A stretch of 64,000 nucleotides of DNA from Vitis vinifera (lineage: Eukaryota; Streptophyta; Magnoliopsida; Vitales; Vitaceae): contig NC_081823.1 of NCBI RefSeq assembly GCF_030704535.1, positions 5,896,501 to 5,960,500 of the forward strand. The letters run 5' to 3'. The notes under the pieces are model-generated. The model was not told the origin of the DNA, did not search any database, and saw only the letters and a program-made list of their open reading frames with translations. The translations under genes were made by a program, and so were the position numbers. Shown piece after piece: positions 13,264 through 22,816 of the stretch (position 1 is the first letter of the stretch; every line of letters starts with the position of its first letter).

Positions 13264-13660
13264 TCAACCCATGATGCAATTTGTGGGCACCCAGGGTGAC
13301 TTGGTCAAGTGGTTGACTAAGTGGAGTGCAGGATAAGGAGGAGAAGCTGGGAGTGACGCACAACTACCCCTAGTAATGTGAGGGTGGATTGCCTGAAAAT
13401 AGAGAATCATGAGTAAGTGGATGAGTGCGGAAACAACGCGGAGCATAACCCGTTGCAATCCACAGTAAGGGCAGATATAAATACCCCAGCATCAGAAAAG
13501 AAAGGTTAAAAAAAAAAAGGGAAAAAAGAGGAAAAAGCGAATCTTATCCTTCCTTTGCAATCCAACTGACTTAATAATCATCTGAGGGGTCTGCCGGGAA
13601 CGAACCTTGCTTGCAGCTGCATTTGGTGGCCGGCATAATTCGTTAATTTAAAAAATTTAT
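13264..13660. repeat. Probable gypsy-type LTR fragment
   Basis: The region contains TATAAATACCCC at 13476 followed by an A-rich run, then CAATCCAACTGACTTAATAA and GGGGTCTGCCGGGAACG. This promoter-to-leader layout is typical of many plant gypsy LTRs (TATA, purine run, ACTGACTTxA, then CCGGGAAC). No partner LTR or coding part is near. The call is recognition of a general pattern, so confidence is low. Confidence 0.35.
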
Positions 13661-13996
13661 TTTTTACTCCTATATCGTTTAATGCAGTTCACATCAAGAA
13701 CGCTCTCATGGACAGTTCTGCATGCATAAATATACCATACAAACCATTAATATGAGCTAGCACCTTAATAAGGATCAGTCTCTCCATTGGAAGGACTAAA
13801 CAAATTGGAGAAAGAAGCATTCAACGTTAACTAATCCTTATTAATTAAAGTTTGTTTCATGAGAAAATCGGGCTAAAGAACTCAAGACTTGGGCAGTTAT
13901 TCCTCGTGACATCAATTTATTCAAGAGGCTTGACAAGAAAGCTAGAACCACGAAGCCGATACACGCAGACTCACACTTAACACATGATGACGTGCG

Positions 13997-14002
13997 TTTA
14001 TT
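13997..14002 (-). terminator. Poly(A) signal of 2S albumin pseudogene 2
   Basis: AATAAA on the minus strand 43 bp past the stop. The surrounding 13840-14045 is homologous to the 3' flank of gene 3 (21000-21217). Confidence 0.55.
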
Positions 14003-14044
14003 ATATGGTATTATTATTATTATTAGCATCGCGGGTGCAATGCC

Positions 14045-14485
14045 CTAGAACCAGAGTAGCGCACCAACATCTCTGCAGATTTGTCCGGAGCCACACATCT
14101 GCGGCAGTTCCCTGGCCCTCTGCTTCATCTCCCGCAGCTGCTGCCTGTGCACTATCTTCTTTAGCCCCTCGCACTGGCACTGCTCATCTATATTCTCCAA
14201 AGATTGGTAGCATTGCTGGAGCGACTGCTGTCTACATTGCCGTTGTTGGTTTCTTATGCCCTGGAAAATCAGTTCATCCTGTCCTTGTTGCTGCTGCTGC
14301 CTCAAGTACTACTCACACTGCCGGAATTGCTGGCTTTGTATCTGCTGCCTGCATCTCTGGCCCTGCTGGGACTGTCCATATTCGGACTCCTCTTCATTGG
14401 TGAAAATGGTGGTTTGGTGGATGGCGGCATTGGAGATGACTAGAAGGATTAGAAGAGTGGTTGCAAAGATTGAGAGCTTCTCCAT
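14045..14485 (-). pseudogene. 2S albumin pseudogene 2 (nonsense codon; promoter split off by copia)
   Basis: The ATG at 14485 starts a signal peptide (MEKLSIFATTLLILLVISNA) and a Gln-rich 2S albumin closely matching gene 3. The frame is 147 codons including the stop. An in-frame TAG at 14311-14309, just after RQCE, replaces the Arg codon of gene 3 (CERY) and stops the protein after about 58 residues. The paired cysteines CC have become CY (QQCYQSL), and a stray Cys appears nearby (RQCRQQ). The last residues DVGALLWF parallel gene 3. A full-length copia inserted 22 bp upstream of the ATG has moved the promoter to 19312 onwards. No intact product is expected. Confidence 0.93.
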
Positions 14486-14506
14486 CTTTGTTACACTGTT
14501 GGAATG

Positions 14507-14511
14507 GCGGT
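14507..14511. other. Target-site duplication GCGGT, left
   Basis: GCGGT immediately left of the copia element; its partner is 19307-19311. A 5-bp duplication is the norm for copia integration. Confidence 0.85.
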
Positions 14512-14721
14512 TATTAGGATTAAAGACAACAAGGGAAACAGGGGATTTTAGATTGAAGAAAACAGAGGACTTGTTATTCACACAATGCTGAAACTGATTA
14601 CTAGAGCTTCTTCAAATATAAGCTTATAACATACTGTGAAACTACTTTCTTAACTTTGAGATTTGTTCTAAAAGACTAACAAGTAAGCCAACTATTTACA
14701 AGTTAACCATTGACCTTAACA
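14512..14721 (-). repeat. Copia 3' LTR (210 bp)
   Basis: On the minus strand it starts TGTTAAGG and ends CCTAATA. The expected terminal CA is changed in both LTRs (CCTAATA instead of CCTAACA). Pair of 19097-19306. Confidence 0.92.
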
Positions 14722-14733
14722 GCGCCCCCTCAA
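14722..14733 (-). other. Polypurine tract of copia element
   Basis: Minus-strand GAGTTTGAGGGGGCGC directly before the 3' LTR, the plus-strand DNA primer site expected in LTR retroelements. Confidence 0.7.
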
Positions 14734-14735
14734 AC

Positions 14736-15209
14736 TCAAAGTAGAAGACTATCTACTTTGAGTTTGTTTCTTAACAAAGGAAACTTAGAGCTGGAAATGG
14801 GCTTTGTCAAAACATCTGTCGTTTGATCTATTGAAGGAACATGTTGAACCAACACCTTCTTCTGTAGAACTTTCTCTATGACAAAGTATAGATCTAATTC
14901 AACATGCTTTGTCCTAGCATTCAATACAAGATTTGTTGCAAGTTGTATTGTATTCAAATTATCACACCTAATTATAGGTATTTTAGTTGTAGCTACCCTT
15001 ATCTCCTCAAGTAAAGAAGTTAACCAAGTTAATTTTGCTACAATGTTTGCAAGACTTCTATATTCAGCTTCTATAAATGAATGGGAAATAGTATGTTGCT
15101 TCTTAGAGTACCATGACACCAAGTTTTCACCAAGAAATACACAATAACTTGATGTAGACCTCCTGTCATTTGGATCCGTGGCCCAATTAGCATCACAAAA
15201 TCCCACCAA
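14736..15209 (-). pseudogene. Copia RNase H domain
   Basis: An open frame of 157 residues containing GFCDANWATDPNDRRSTSSY, SWYSKKQHTISHSFIEAEYR and the tail DQTTDVLTKP: the canonical copia RNase H with its acidic residues (CDA, EAEY, CDN). It degrades the RNA of the RNA:DNA hybrid during reverse transcription. It is part of a broken polyprotein, not an independent gene. Confidence 0.9.
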
Positions 15210-15527
15210 GTTTAGTTGAGATGATCTTCTAAGATGTCAGTCATAATCCAAAGTTCCACTTAAATATCTTAGTATCCTCTTGACCGACTTCTGGTGAGAT
15301 TCAAGTGGATTTTGCATGAATTGACACACCCTATTAACACAATAAGAGATCTTTGGTCTAGTAATGGTTACATATTGCAAGGCTCCAACTATGCTTCTAT
15401 ACTGTTGTCCATTCTCTATAGGATCATTTCCATAGGCAAATTATTTGAGTCTACTAGTCATTAGTGTACTGCTACTCTTGGGAAACTGCATCTTGGCTTT
15501 GCAAAGTAAATCCTTGATGTACTTAGT

Positions 15528-16355
15528 TTAAGAGAGATGAAGTCCTTCAATTGTATGCCTTACTTGAATGCCTAGAAAATGGTCTACTTCACCAAGATCC
15601 TTTAAAGTAAAGCTCTTATTCAATTGATTGATGATAGTTTGAACTTCTTCACTATTGCACCCAGTAACTAATATGTCATCAACATAGACTATAAGAAATA
15701 TAGTATGAGTAGTAGTAATCCGAATAAACAATGATTGATCGAATCTAGCTACAATGAATCCAAAGGCAATGAGAGCATTACATAGTTTCTCAAACCAAGC
15801 TCTAGGGGCTTGCTTTAATCCATATAAGGACTTGTGTAATTTGCATACCAAATGAGGTTGCTTAGAATCCACAAATCCAAGAGGTTGTTCCATGAATACC
15901 TCTTCCTATAAGTCTCCATTTAAAAATGCATTGTTAATATCCAATTTCCTATTAACCCAATTCTTTGCCAAGGCAATAGTTAACACCACTCTGATAGTTG
16001 TTGGCTTAACTACAGGGCTAAAAGTTTCATTGAAGTCTTTAGCTACTAACCTGGCTTTATACTTGTTAATTGTCCCATCATAATTTTCTTAGACCTTGAA
16101 TTACCATTTGCATCCAATTTCTTTTCTTCCATTTGGTAGAGACACTAAGGACCATGTTTTGTTTCTCATAAGGGCCGAGAATTCATCTATTATAGTTGTT
16201 TTCCATTGTTCTTGTTGCAAAGCATCAGCAACTAAGCTAGGTTCTAGTGTTGTAGCATAAACCTTTGGCTTGAAAATCCCATTTTTTGACTTGGTTACCA
16301 TACTGTGAGAGTTTCCACTAACTTGGACCTGTGCTGGAATAGAGGAACCCACCAA
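15528..16355 (-). pseudogene. Copia reverse transcriptase region
   Basis: Two frames cover the RT. 16101-16355 holds the N-terminal part (EQWKTTIIDEFSALMRNKTW, SLVSLPNGRKEIGCKW). 15528-15893 holds the palm with SLYGLKQAPRAWFEK and the catalytic YVDDIL (near 15670-15688). The linking segment (15894-16100) and the connection to RNase H (15210-15527) contain stops, for example where AKSRC/FAYGND-type sequence is expected. Domain identity is certain; activity as a unit is lost. Confidence 0.9.
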
Positions 16356-16515
16356 AATCTGTTCAGCAATAGGTTCAGTTGTCTTATCCTAAGTAGCAAT
16401 AGGTTTAATCGTCTTTTCTAAAGAAGTTGACAAATTGCAACTATTGTCAAAAATAAGACTTTGCTAACCAATATGTGTTTCAGTATGTGTTTAGGATCAA
16501 TTAAGGAGATAACCA

Positions 16516-17960
16516 TCAGAAAATGGAAGAAAATGATGGTGAAGAACCATAAATTAATGAGACGTTTGATGATTGTGAGGCTAAAGATGTTTGTGATGAA
16601 TTTGAAGAAGATAATGGGAAGAAGTGTTCATAAAAAATAACATCTCTAAAGATATAAATCTTTTCATTTTTGTCTAAGCACTTATAACCTTTATGATTTA
16701 AGCTGTAACCAAGAAAAGTACATTGAGTTGATCTAAAATTGAGTTTATGCATGTGTAAGGTCTAGTATTTGGATAACATGCACATCCAAACACTCTAAGC
16801 ATAGAGTGGTTTGGAGATGAGTGAAACAAGACTTCCAAATGAGTTTTCGAATGTGAAACTAAAGTAGGCAGCTTGCTGTATAGGAAAACAACAGCTCTAA
16901 AGGCCTCATCCCTATATTTTAGAGGCATAGAAGCTTTAGCTAATAAAGTAAGACCATTTTCTATTATATGATGATATTTTCTCTCCGCAACCCCATTTTG
17001 TTTATGAGTATGAGGGCAAGAATTTCTATGAATTATACCATGAGACATTAAGAGATCAGTAAAAACTCTATATTCTCCTCCCCAATCAGTTTGAATAGCT
17101 TTTATTTTATAACCAAGCTACAACTCAACTTGTGTCTTAAAATTTGAGAAAGTTTGAAGAACATCCTACTTATGCTTTAGCAAAAAGATCCAAGTGAAAT
17201 GAGAGAATGCATCTATAAAGGTGATGTAATATCTATAACCAATGGATAACAACATTGGAGAGGGTCTCCATAAGTCAAAGTGAACCAATTGTAAAGGTTC
17301 TATGTAGGTTGTATCAGACAATCTAAAAGGAAACTTATGAATTTTACCAATGCAACAAGCTGAACAAAAAGAATGAGAATTTGAATTAGGAAAAGGTATT
17401 TTGCAATTTGTGAGTACAACTTTTACAAATTTCTCAAAAGGATGACCTAATCTATTATGCCACAAATCATACAATGAACAAGAATGAGATAGAATAGATA
17501 CATGTAAGGCAAGAACAGATGGTGCTGGAATTGTGACCTTTGAGGAAGACAATAGAGGCTATAACTACTTGTTGAGATTAATTTGAGTGTGGTCAAAGAC
17601 ATACAATCCATTTTTAAGCTTTCCCTCCAATAGCACAGTCTTGGAAGTCTAATCTTTCACAAAACAAGAATGTGAGTGAAATTCAAAGAAAACATCATTA
17701 TCATGGACGAACTTTGAAACACTACGTAAATTTTTTGTTATAGTTGGGACATGTAAGAGTTACTTAAGAGAAAGAATTTTAGAAGTATAAGGAGAGGAAA
17801 ATATAGACTAACCAACATGCTTAATGGATAGACTCATACCATGTCCAATATGAACTTGATTTAATCCATAATATTTAGCCTTAGTCATCAGGTGTGTAGC
17901 ATCAGAAGTAACATGGTTAGAAGCTCCTAAGTCAAGATGCCAATTGGTATCACTGGCAAC
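16516..17960 (-). pseudogene. Copia protease and integrase region
   Basis: From the protease motif WHLDLGASNHVTSDA (17922-17945; the usual D-S/T-G is D-L-G), through the GAG_pre-integrase HHCC zinc-binding module (WHNRLGHP and FCSACCIGK, in the frame at 17166-17552), to the integrase core. The three acidic residues of the D,D35E centre can all be seen: FIDAFSHF, QTDWGGEY and NGVAERKYHH. The C-terminal GCACYP and FLGYS.NHKGYKCLD motifs follow (16516-16800). Stops and frame changes (for example near 17160 and 17560) break the frame, so no active integrase is expected. Confidence 0.88.
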
Positions 17961-18059
17961 TTTTGGTGTAGCAAACATGGTTGTCATTTGGCTTCATGCA
18001 CCTTGAAAATGGCTTTGAATAGAAGACTATTGATTCTGGAACTAAGATGGTCCTATGAA

Positions 18060-19069
18060 ACTTTGATCAAAATGATAATAACAGTTCATCACCACATGCC
18101 TAATCTTTCCACAAAGTTGACATTGAGGTTTGTTTTGAGACCAAAAACCTTTCCCACCAAATTGACCATTAAATTGGCCTCCACGACCTCTTCCTCGATT
18201 GGCAAAACCAAAACCTCCTCTAGCATTGTTCTAAAAATTGCCTTTTTTACCAAAAAAATACTGACCACCAAAGGTGTTTGGACCACCAAAGTTGGAACTG
18301 GAATTTTGTTCAAAACCATTAGTATACCTTTTTGTGCTTTGCTAAGAATTTTGACCAGCAACAACAATATTTGCCATGCTAGGTTGTGCAGAATCTAACT
18401 CCTTATTCTTCTTCTCTATCCTAGCTTCTTGAGCTAACAACAAGGATTCTATATCATCAAATGTATAAAGGTCTATGCGTGATTCAATTGAAAGAATAAA
18501 GGTGTCATAATCTGTTGATAAACCCTCAAAGATGGCATCAATGTGTTCTTTTTCAAACATTGAATAACCAACTAATCCTAGCAAATCAATACAACCTCTA
18601 ATCTTTAACAAATATTCATTCATAGTCAGAGAATCTTTCCTAGTGTTTCTCAATTGTGGTTTAAACTGACACACTTTTGCTCAAATTTGATTAGCAAAAT
18701 ATCTTTCCAAAGTTCACCATACCTAAGTAGAGTCTCATAGTTTACCATACGTGCAAGAATCCCTTTAGACATTGAAGAAAGAAGTCAAGACAACAACAAC
18801 TGATCTTGTTGTTCCCAATCAAGAAATTTTGGATTTACATTGTCCACTTCTTCATCTCTTGTTGTAAGGAACTTCACTGGTGGGGGTTTTGTCCCAAACA
18901 CAAAATTCTATAATTTGTGCCCTTGAATTGCTGCAAAAACTTGCTTTCGCCAAAGCAAGAAGTCGTTGTTATCCAATCAAACTGAAACAGAGTGACTAAA
19001 AGAAATAGGGATGAACCTTGAAGCAAATGATGAGGCTCCACCCATTTTGGAAATTGAAAAGCACTCCAT
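18060..19069 (-). pseudogene. Copia gag with CCHC zinc knuckle
   Basis: Starts at the ATG at 19069 (MECFSISKMGGASSF). It passes an in-frame stop in the motif VSVxLDNNDFLLW, covers the UBN2 gag core (open 18342-18674: MNEYLLKIRGCIDLLGLVG, FEGLSTDYDTF, LLLAQEARIE), and ends with a CX2CX4HX4C knuckle CQLCGKIRHVVMNC at 18081-18122. Gag forms the particle and packages RNA. The several stops make it a pseudogene. Confidence 0.87.
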
Positions 19070-19084
19070 TACTGGCACTTCGAA

Positions 19085-19096
19085 GCTCTGATACCA
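19085..19096 (-). other. Primer binding site (initiator tRNA-Met)
   Basis: Minus strand TGGTATCAGAGC directly after the 5' LTR, complementary to the 3' end of plant initiator tRNA-Met, the standard copia primer. Confidence 0.92.
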
Positions 19097-19306
19097 TATT
19101 AGGATTAAAGACAACAAGGGAAAACAGGGGATTTTAGATTGAAGAAAACAGAGGACTTGTTATTCACACACTGCTGAAACTGATTACAAGAGCTTCTTTA
19201 AATAGAAGCTTATAACAGACTGTGAACTACTTTCTTAACTTCTAGATTTATTCTAACAAACCAACAAGTAAGCCAACTATTTACAAGTTAACCATTTACC
19301 TTAACA
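19097..19306 (-). repeat. Copia 5' LTR (210 bp)
   Basis: Pair of 14512-14721, same length and same ends. Confidence 0.92.
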
Positions 19307-19311
19307 GCGGT
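19307..19311. other. Target-site duplication GCGGT, right
   Basis: Matches 14507-14511. The 2S albumin leader resumes here. Confidence 0.85.
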
Positions 19312-19560
19312 GAGGTTGGTGATGAAAGGCACGTATTTATAGTAAATTCTAGGATTTGCATGTGGGATATACGTGGAAGTGGGCTAGTTAGGGCAGGTTT
19401 TGGTGGCGGAGGTGGACGTGTGGGGGGGTGGTTTGCATGGTGGTTTGGCTGCAGTCATGGCTACAAGGTGAAGGTGTGATGTAAATGCTGCCATGAACTG
19501 ATTTTGTTTGTAATACTGCTTGCAATTTAATGCTGCAATAAAGTTATTTTGTTTGGTTTT
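19312..19560 (-). promoter_or_regulatory. Orphaned promoter of 2S albumin pseudogene 2
   Basis: Homologous to the gene 3 promoter, it carries on the minus strand a TATA box (CTATAAAT, 19335-19342), RY elements CATGCAA (19356-19362 and 19433-19439) and ACGT cores (19371-19375, 19416-19420). It now lies 4.8 kb from its coding region, beyond the copia element. Any transcript would run into the copia 5' LTR in the same direction. Confidence 0.8.
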
Positions 19561-19889
19561 TGAAGTGTTTTGGAGTCATCAATCATGTAACCGTGCATGT
19601 TTCGACAATGGAGATCGGTTCAGAAGTAGTAGTTGGGTTCTCTTTGGGAGAAACAAAACAGCACCAACTTCTTCCCAAGGAAACAGTTGGTCTCAATTAA
19701 AGCCTATTAAGTTGTAGCAAAAATCATTTTTTTAAAAGAATAAATATATAATAATAAATTTGAAAAAAAAAAAAAAAATCTTCTTGAGCCCTTGAAGCTC
19801 TCAGCTGACAGGTTTTTCTTCAAACTTTAAATTCTATTTTCATTTTTCTATTCTTTGTTAATTTTCGTGTTTTCTATTTAAACTTCCTG
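19561..19889. other. Spacer, no gene seen
   Basis: Includes an A-run near 19763-19778. No recognisable coding or RNA feature. Confidence 0.5.
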
Positions 19890-20420
19890 CCTCTTTCTGC
19901 TACAAAACCAGAACAATGAGCCTTGCTATTGTTCCTCTCTATGAATACTGGAGGTGGGTGGTGGTGGTGAAGGGTATTTCGATAACGCTTGAGGGTTTGC
20001 GCGTGAAGTATGTGTAACGGTGTAATCAGGATGGTGAGTTTAGGTTTTGGCATGGTGTGTGTACTGGCTTGCTGCGTGACATGGATTGTATCGAGCTTCC
20101 GCGTAACATCTAATGCAGATACTGCCATAAACTAATTTGCTTTGTTTTTCTCTATGGCATTTCTTTGGACTTATATGGAAGTGAAATCATCTTTTGTTTT
20201 AACTGATCAAAAAGCTGTATACACCTAAAGCTGAGTCTGAACTTAGAGATATATCTACAATTTGTGATAATGGAGCCAGCCTCTGGTTCAATAGTCGGCG
20301 GGGATTGCAGGAAGATGATAAGATGGAAGGAGGGAAACCAAGAAGATATGACTAATTTCAATCACTGGAACCAAGAATGCTCTGTTTTCTTGGAAAATTT
20401 TAAGAATTAGGCCCATATGG
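19890..20420 (-). pseudogene. Relic of a fourth 2S albumin gene (promoter and start region only)
   Basis: Collinear with the promoter and first codons of gene 1 (12760-13130). The start GCCATTG of gene 1 reads GCTATTG here, so ATG is ATA, and the albumin body after the first few codons is missing. Shared upstream blocks include TCTATGGCATTT, TTTTAACTGA, CTCTGGTTCAA and ACCAAGAAGATA. It is the partner of gene 1 in the duplicated module that also produced genes 2 and 3. Confidence 0.7.
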
Positions 20421-21190
20421 CTATTTATAGAGGTAGTATATATATCAAGGTTGAAATTGAATATCCTTCTAATAGGACGTCTTTCCCTGAAATTTGTATG
20501 AGCTTTTGACAGTTTCATCAACCCTCTAATCTTCCAGTGTTGTTGATGATCATCACAATTTTCACCTAATACTCCTCATTAACTTCAAAGCTACTGTCTC
20601 CCTCAGGCTTGTTCAAAAGGACTGGTTTACATCAGGAGCACTCTTATAAACATGATGTTAATTTGCAGAAATATATACCACTTGTATGGAACATCACACA
20701 ATCCCATAATCTGTTGTTTAGTCCTTGGCTAGGGTTCTTAAATTGATAAGGTTCTACAGGTTGGAGTCAATTAGTACAGTTCAATTATACTTCAGGGGAA
20801 CCCTCCTGCCATGGAAAAAAATATGGGTTCTGATTGTGCTCTGAAAACGTGTGCTGGCTAGTAGAGTAATTCCATGACCCCTTCATTATTTCTTCTTGTT
20901 TCTGCTTCCTTCCTTGGCAACCAGAAGAACCTCTACTCATTTTCCTGTTCTCCCACTGGAAAGGCATGCGATGGAGTTGAGCAACATGATCATTAGTGGA
21001 AGAGGGTAGTTATTAATCCAAGTTGTTTCCATGAGAAAATTGGGCTAAAGAACTGAAGAAGAGGGAAGTCATCCGAAGTGACGTTAATTTATTAAAGAGA
21101 CTGGCCACAAAGCCAAAACACAGAAACACACACGATAATGTGTGATTATTACTATTGTTACTCGTTTCCAGTCACCGTAAGTGACTGTAC
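20421..21190. other. Spacer; 3' flank of gene 3
   Basis: Parts are weakly collinear with 13660-13840 (shared ACATCA-GA-C-CTCTTATAAACA-type blocks), and 21000-21190 matches 13840-14000 well. No separate gene recognised. Confidence 0.5.
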
Positions 21191-21196
21191 TTTATT
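21191..21196 (-). terminator. Poly(A) signal of 2S albumin gene 3
   Basis: AATAAA on the minus strand, 22 bp after the stop codon. Confidence 0.6.
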
Positions 21197-21217
21197 ATCA
21201 ACACCGCTGCAAAAGCC

Positions 21218-21745
21218 CTAGAACCAGACAACTTGCATGCTCTGGCAGGCTTGTCCGGAGCCGCACCTTTCCGGCAGCTTCTGTGCTATCTGCATCATCT
21301 CCTGCTGCTGCTCTCTCTGACCCTGACCCTGTCCCTGACCCTGACCCTGACCCTGACCCTGACCCTGACCCTGACCCTGACCCTGCTGCCTTTGCACTAT
21401 CTGGCGGAGACCCTCACACTGGCATTGCTGATCCATGTTCTGCAACGCTTGGCAGCACTGGCGGAGCCATTGCTGTTCCTGTTGTTGCTGGTTTCGGATG
21501 CCCCGTAAAATCAGTACGTCACCCTGCCCGCCCTGCTGTTGCTCCGCTTGCTGCCTAATGTACCGTTCGCACTGCTGGAACTGCTGGCCTTGTATCTGCT
21601 GCCTGCACCTCTGGCTCTGGCTCCCCTGGAACTGCCCAAATTCGGACCCATCATCCCTGGTGATGACGGTGGTTTGGTAGATGGTGGCGTTGGAGATGGC
21701 TAGGAGGAGGAGGAGAGTAGCTGCGAAAATTGAGAGCTTCGCCAT
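21218..21745 (-). CDS. 2S albumin seed storage protein, gene 3 (Gln-rich, Gly-Gln repeat)
   Basis: Encodes 175 residues from the ATG at 21745. A signal peptide (MAKLSIFAATLLLLLAISNA) is followed by a Gln-rich precursor with all eight conserved cysteines: QRC, QQC, RQCC, CQC, PERC and QAC. The protein is expected to be cut into small and large chains joined by disulfides and stored in protein vacuoles as a nitrogen and sulfur reserve. Between Cys6 and Cys7, the hypervariable region of the family, lies a (Gly-Gln)11 run encoded by eleven 6-bp units (21321-21386). This makes the protein longer than the usual 140-150 residues. No intron. The promoter is intact. It appears functional, and members of the family are known seed allergens. 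Confidence 0.95.
   Translation of the reverse strand: MAKLSIFAATLLLLLAISNATIYQTTVITRDDGSEFGQFQGSQSQRCRQQIQGQQFQQCERYIRQQAEQQQGGQGDVLILRGIRNQQQQEQQWLRQCCQALQNMDQQCQCEGLRQIVQRQQGQGQGQGQGQGQGQGQGQGQGQREQQQEMMQIAQKLPERCGSGQACQSMQVVWF
21321..21386 (-). repeat. 11 x 6-bp coding minisatellite (Gly-Gln)
   Basis: Plus-strand CCCTGA repeated ten times (one unit reads CCCTGT) and ending CCCTGC, in frame. It is absent from pseudogene 2 and gene 1. Confidence 0.95.
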
Positions 21746-21810
21746 CGTTTTTTTGTAATGAGAGAGAGGGATCGATGATGAGTGAGTGAAGAGGGGGATG
21801 AAGGGCAGTT

Positions 21811-21920
21811 ATTTATAGTGAAGTCCAGGACTTGCATGGGGTGTGTACGTGGAAGTGGGCTGGGGATAGGGCAGGTTTATGGTGGGAGGTGTGGACGTGT
21901 GGAGGTTAGTTTGCATGCTG
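21811..21920 (-). promoter_or_regulatory. Seed-type promoter of 2S albumin gene 3
   Basis: On the minus strand: TATA box CTATAAAT (21811-21818, about 66 bp before the ATG), RY elements CATGCAA (21832-21838, 21911-21917) and ACGTG cores on the plus strand (21847-21851, 21895-21899). Clustered RY and ACGT motifs are the known code for ABI3/FUS3 and bZIP activation of 2S albumin genes in maturing seeds. Confidence 0.75.
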
Positions 21921-22289
21921 AAATGGAAGCATTCATGGAAAGGCTGCCATAAACTGATTTTGATTGTAATACTGCTTCCTATACATTTAATGCTGCAGTT
22001 AAAGTTACCTTGTCCTTTTTTTTGGAGGTGACAGACATGCTCATTAACAGCAAGTAGTATGCTTCTGTTTGGAGAAGCAAAGCCCACCCCATTAGGAATG
22101 TTTCAAAATAGACCTTATTTAGGATTCTTGGACCTAAAACAAAGCAATAATTTTGAAGGGCAGTTTTGGTAGGATTTAGGTTTAATTAAAGGCTAAAGAG
22201 ATTCCTGAGGCTTATACAAGAGGGCAAAATTTTTTCGAATGGATATGGACTTTGAACACAAGCCTCTCAGCACCAACCCACCAACTCAA

Positions 22290-22709
22290 TTTGGGCTGTA
22301 AGGCTCCGGCCCAACCTTCACTCTTCAACTGGATTAAGCCTCCGTATGGGCTACTCCAGCTCAATATAACCCAGTCTCTCTCTTCAGGCCCAGTTTCAGA
22401 AAGTGCCACTCACAAGCCCAGAGCGGCCACAACGCCCAACAACCGTACCGCCCTGGAAAACGACGTCGTTCAAAGTCTCTAGCCCACCTGCCTGGTCCCC
22501 GCTGAGTCCAGCCTTGGTGCAGCCCATATCCTATCAACGGTAACTCTTTTTCCAAAAAGCAGACGTGACGGACCAGACTAACGCTTTACAAATCGCTATA
22601 AACATATCATCCAACCGTGAATACAGGAGAGTACATATATAATCCGTACTTCCGCGAGTAGCGTTTTCCCTAACCGACGTAATCCCACCCCACCTCAACT
22701 TTATATATT
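22290..22709 (+). promoter_or_regulatory. eIF1 promoter: site II cluster and TATA box
   Basis: Seven TGGGCY/RGCCCA site II motifs occur: 22292-22297, 22308-22313, 22347-22352, 22387-22392, 22415-22420, 22481-22486 and 22521-22526. A perfect 12-bp palindrome AACGACGTCGTT lies at 22459-22470 and a TATA box TTATATATT at 22701-22709. Site II motifs bind TCP factors and are typical of ribosomal and translation genes. Confidence 0.7.
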
Positions 22710-22763
22710 CGAGAACTACTCGATTTCTGACTCTATCTTTAGGTTTCTCGGACTTATCCGATC

Positions 22764-22804
22764 TAGGGTTTCTTAGCTCACCGATATTCATTTCTGAAAC
22801 CCTA
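22764..22804 (+). promoter_or_regulatory. Two telo-boxes in the eIF1 leader
   Basis: TAGGGTTT (22764-22771) and AAACCCTA (22797-22804) flank the leader, the interstitial telomere motif that works together with site II in translation-machinery promoters. Confidence 0.75.
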
Positions 22805-22816
22805 TTCTCGGATCAG

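Larger units (their letters stand above)
14512..19306 (-). mobile_element. Full-length Ty1/copia retrotransposon in 2S albumin 5' UTR
   Basis: 4795 bp on the minus strand, bounded by 210-bp LTRs and GCGGT target duplications. In transcriptional order: 5' LTR 19097-19306, primer site TGGTATCAGAGC 19085-19096, gag from 19069, zinc knuckle 18081-18122, protease about 17930, integrase about 16700-17500, reverse transcriptase 15528-16355, RNase H 14736-15209, polypurine tract 14722-14733, 3' LTR 14512-14721. All pol domains are present in copia order (PR-IN-RT-RH) but stops and frameshifts break the polyprotein. The two LTRs differ at roughly a dozen bases plus two 1-bp indels by eye (about 94% alike), so the insertion is not recent. 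It can no longer move by itself. Confidence 0.95.

Noticed and set aside
14878..15147. Plus-strand frame opposite copia RNase H
   Set aside because: Antisense shadow of a recognised domain.
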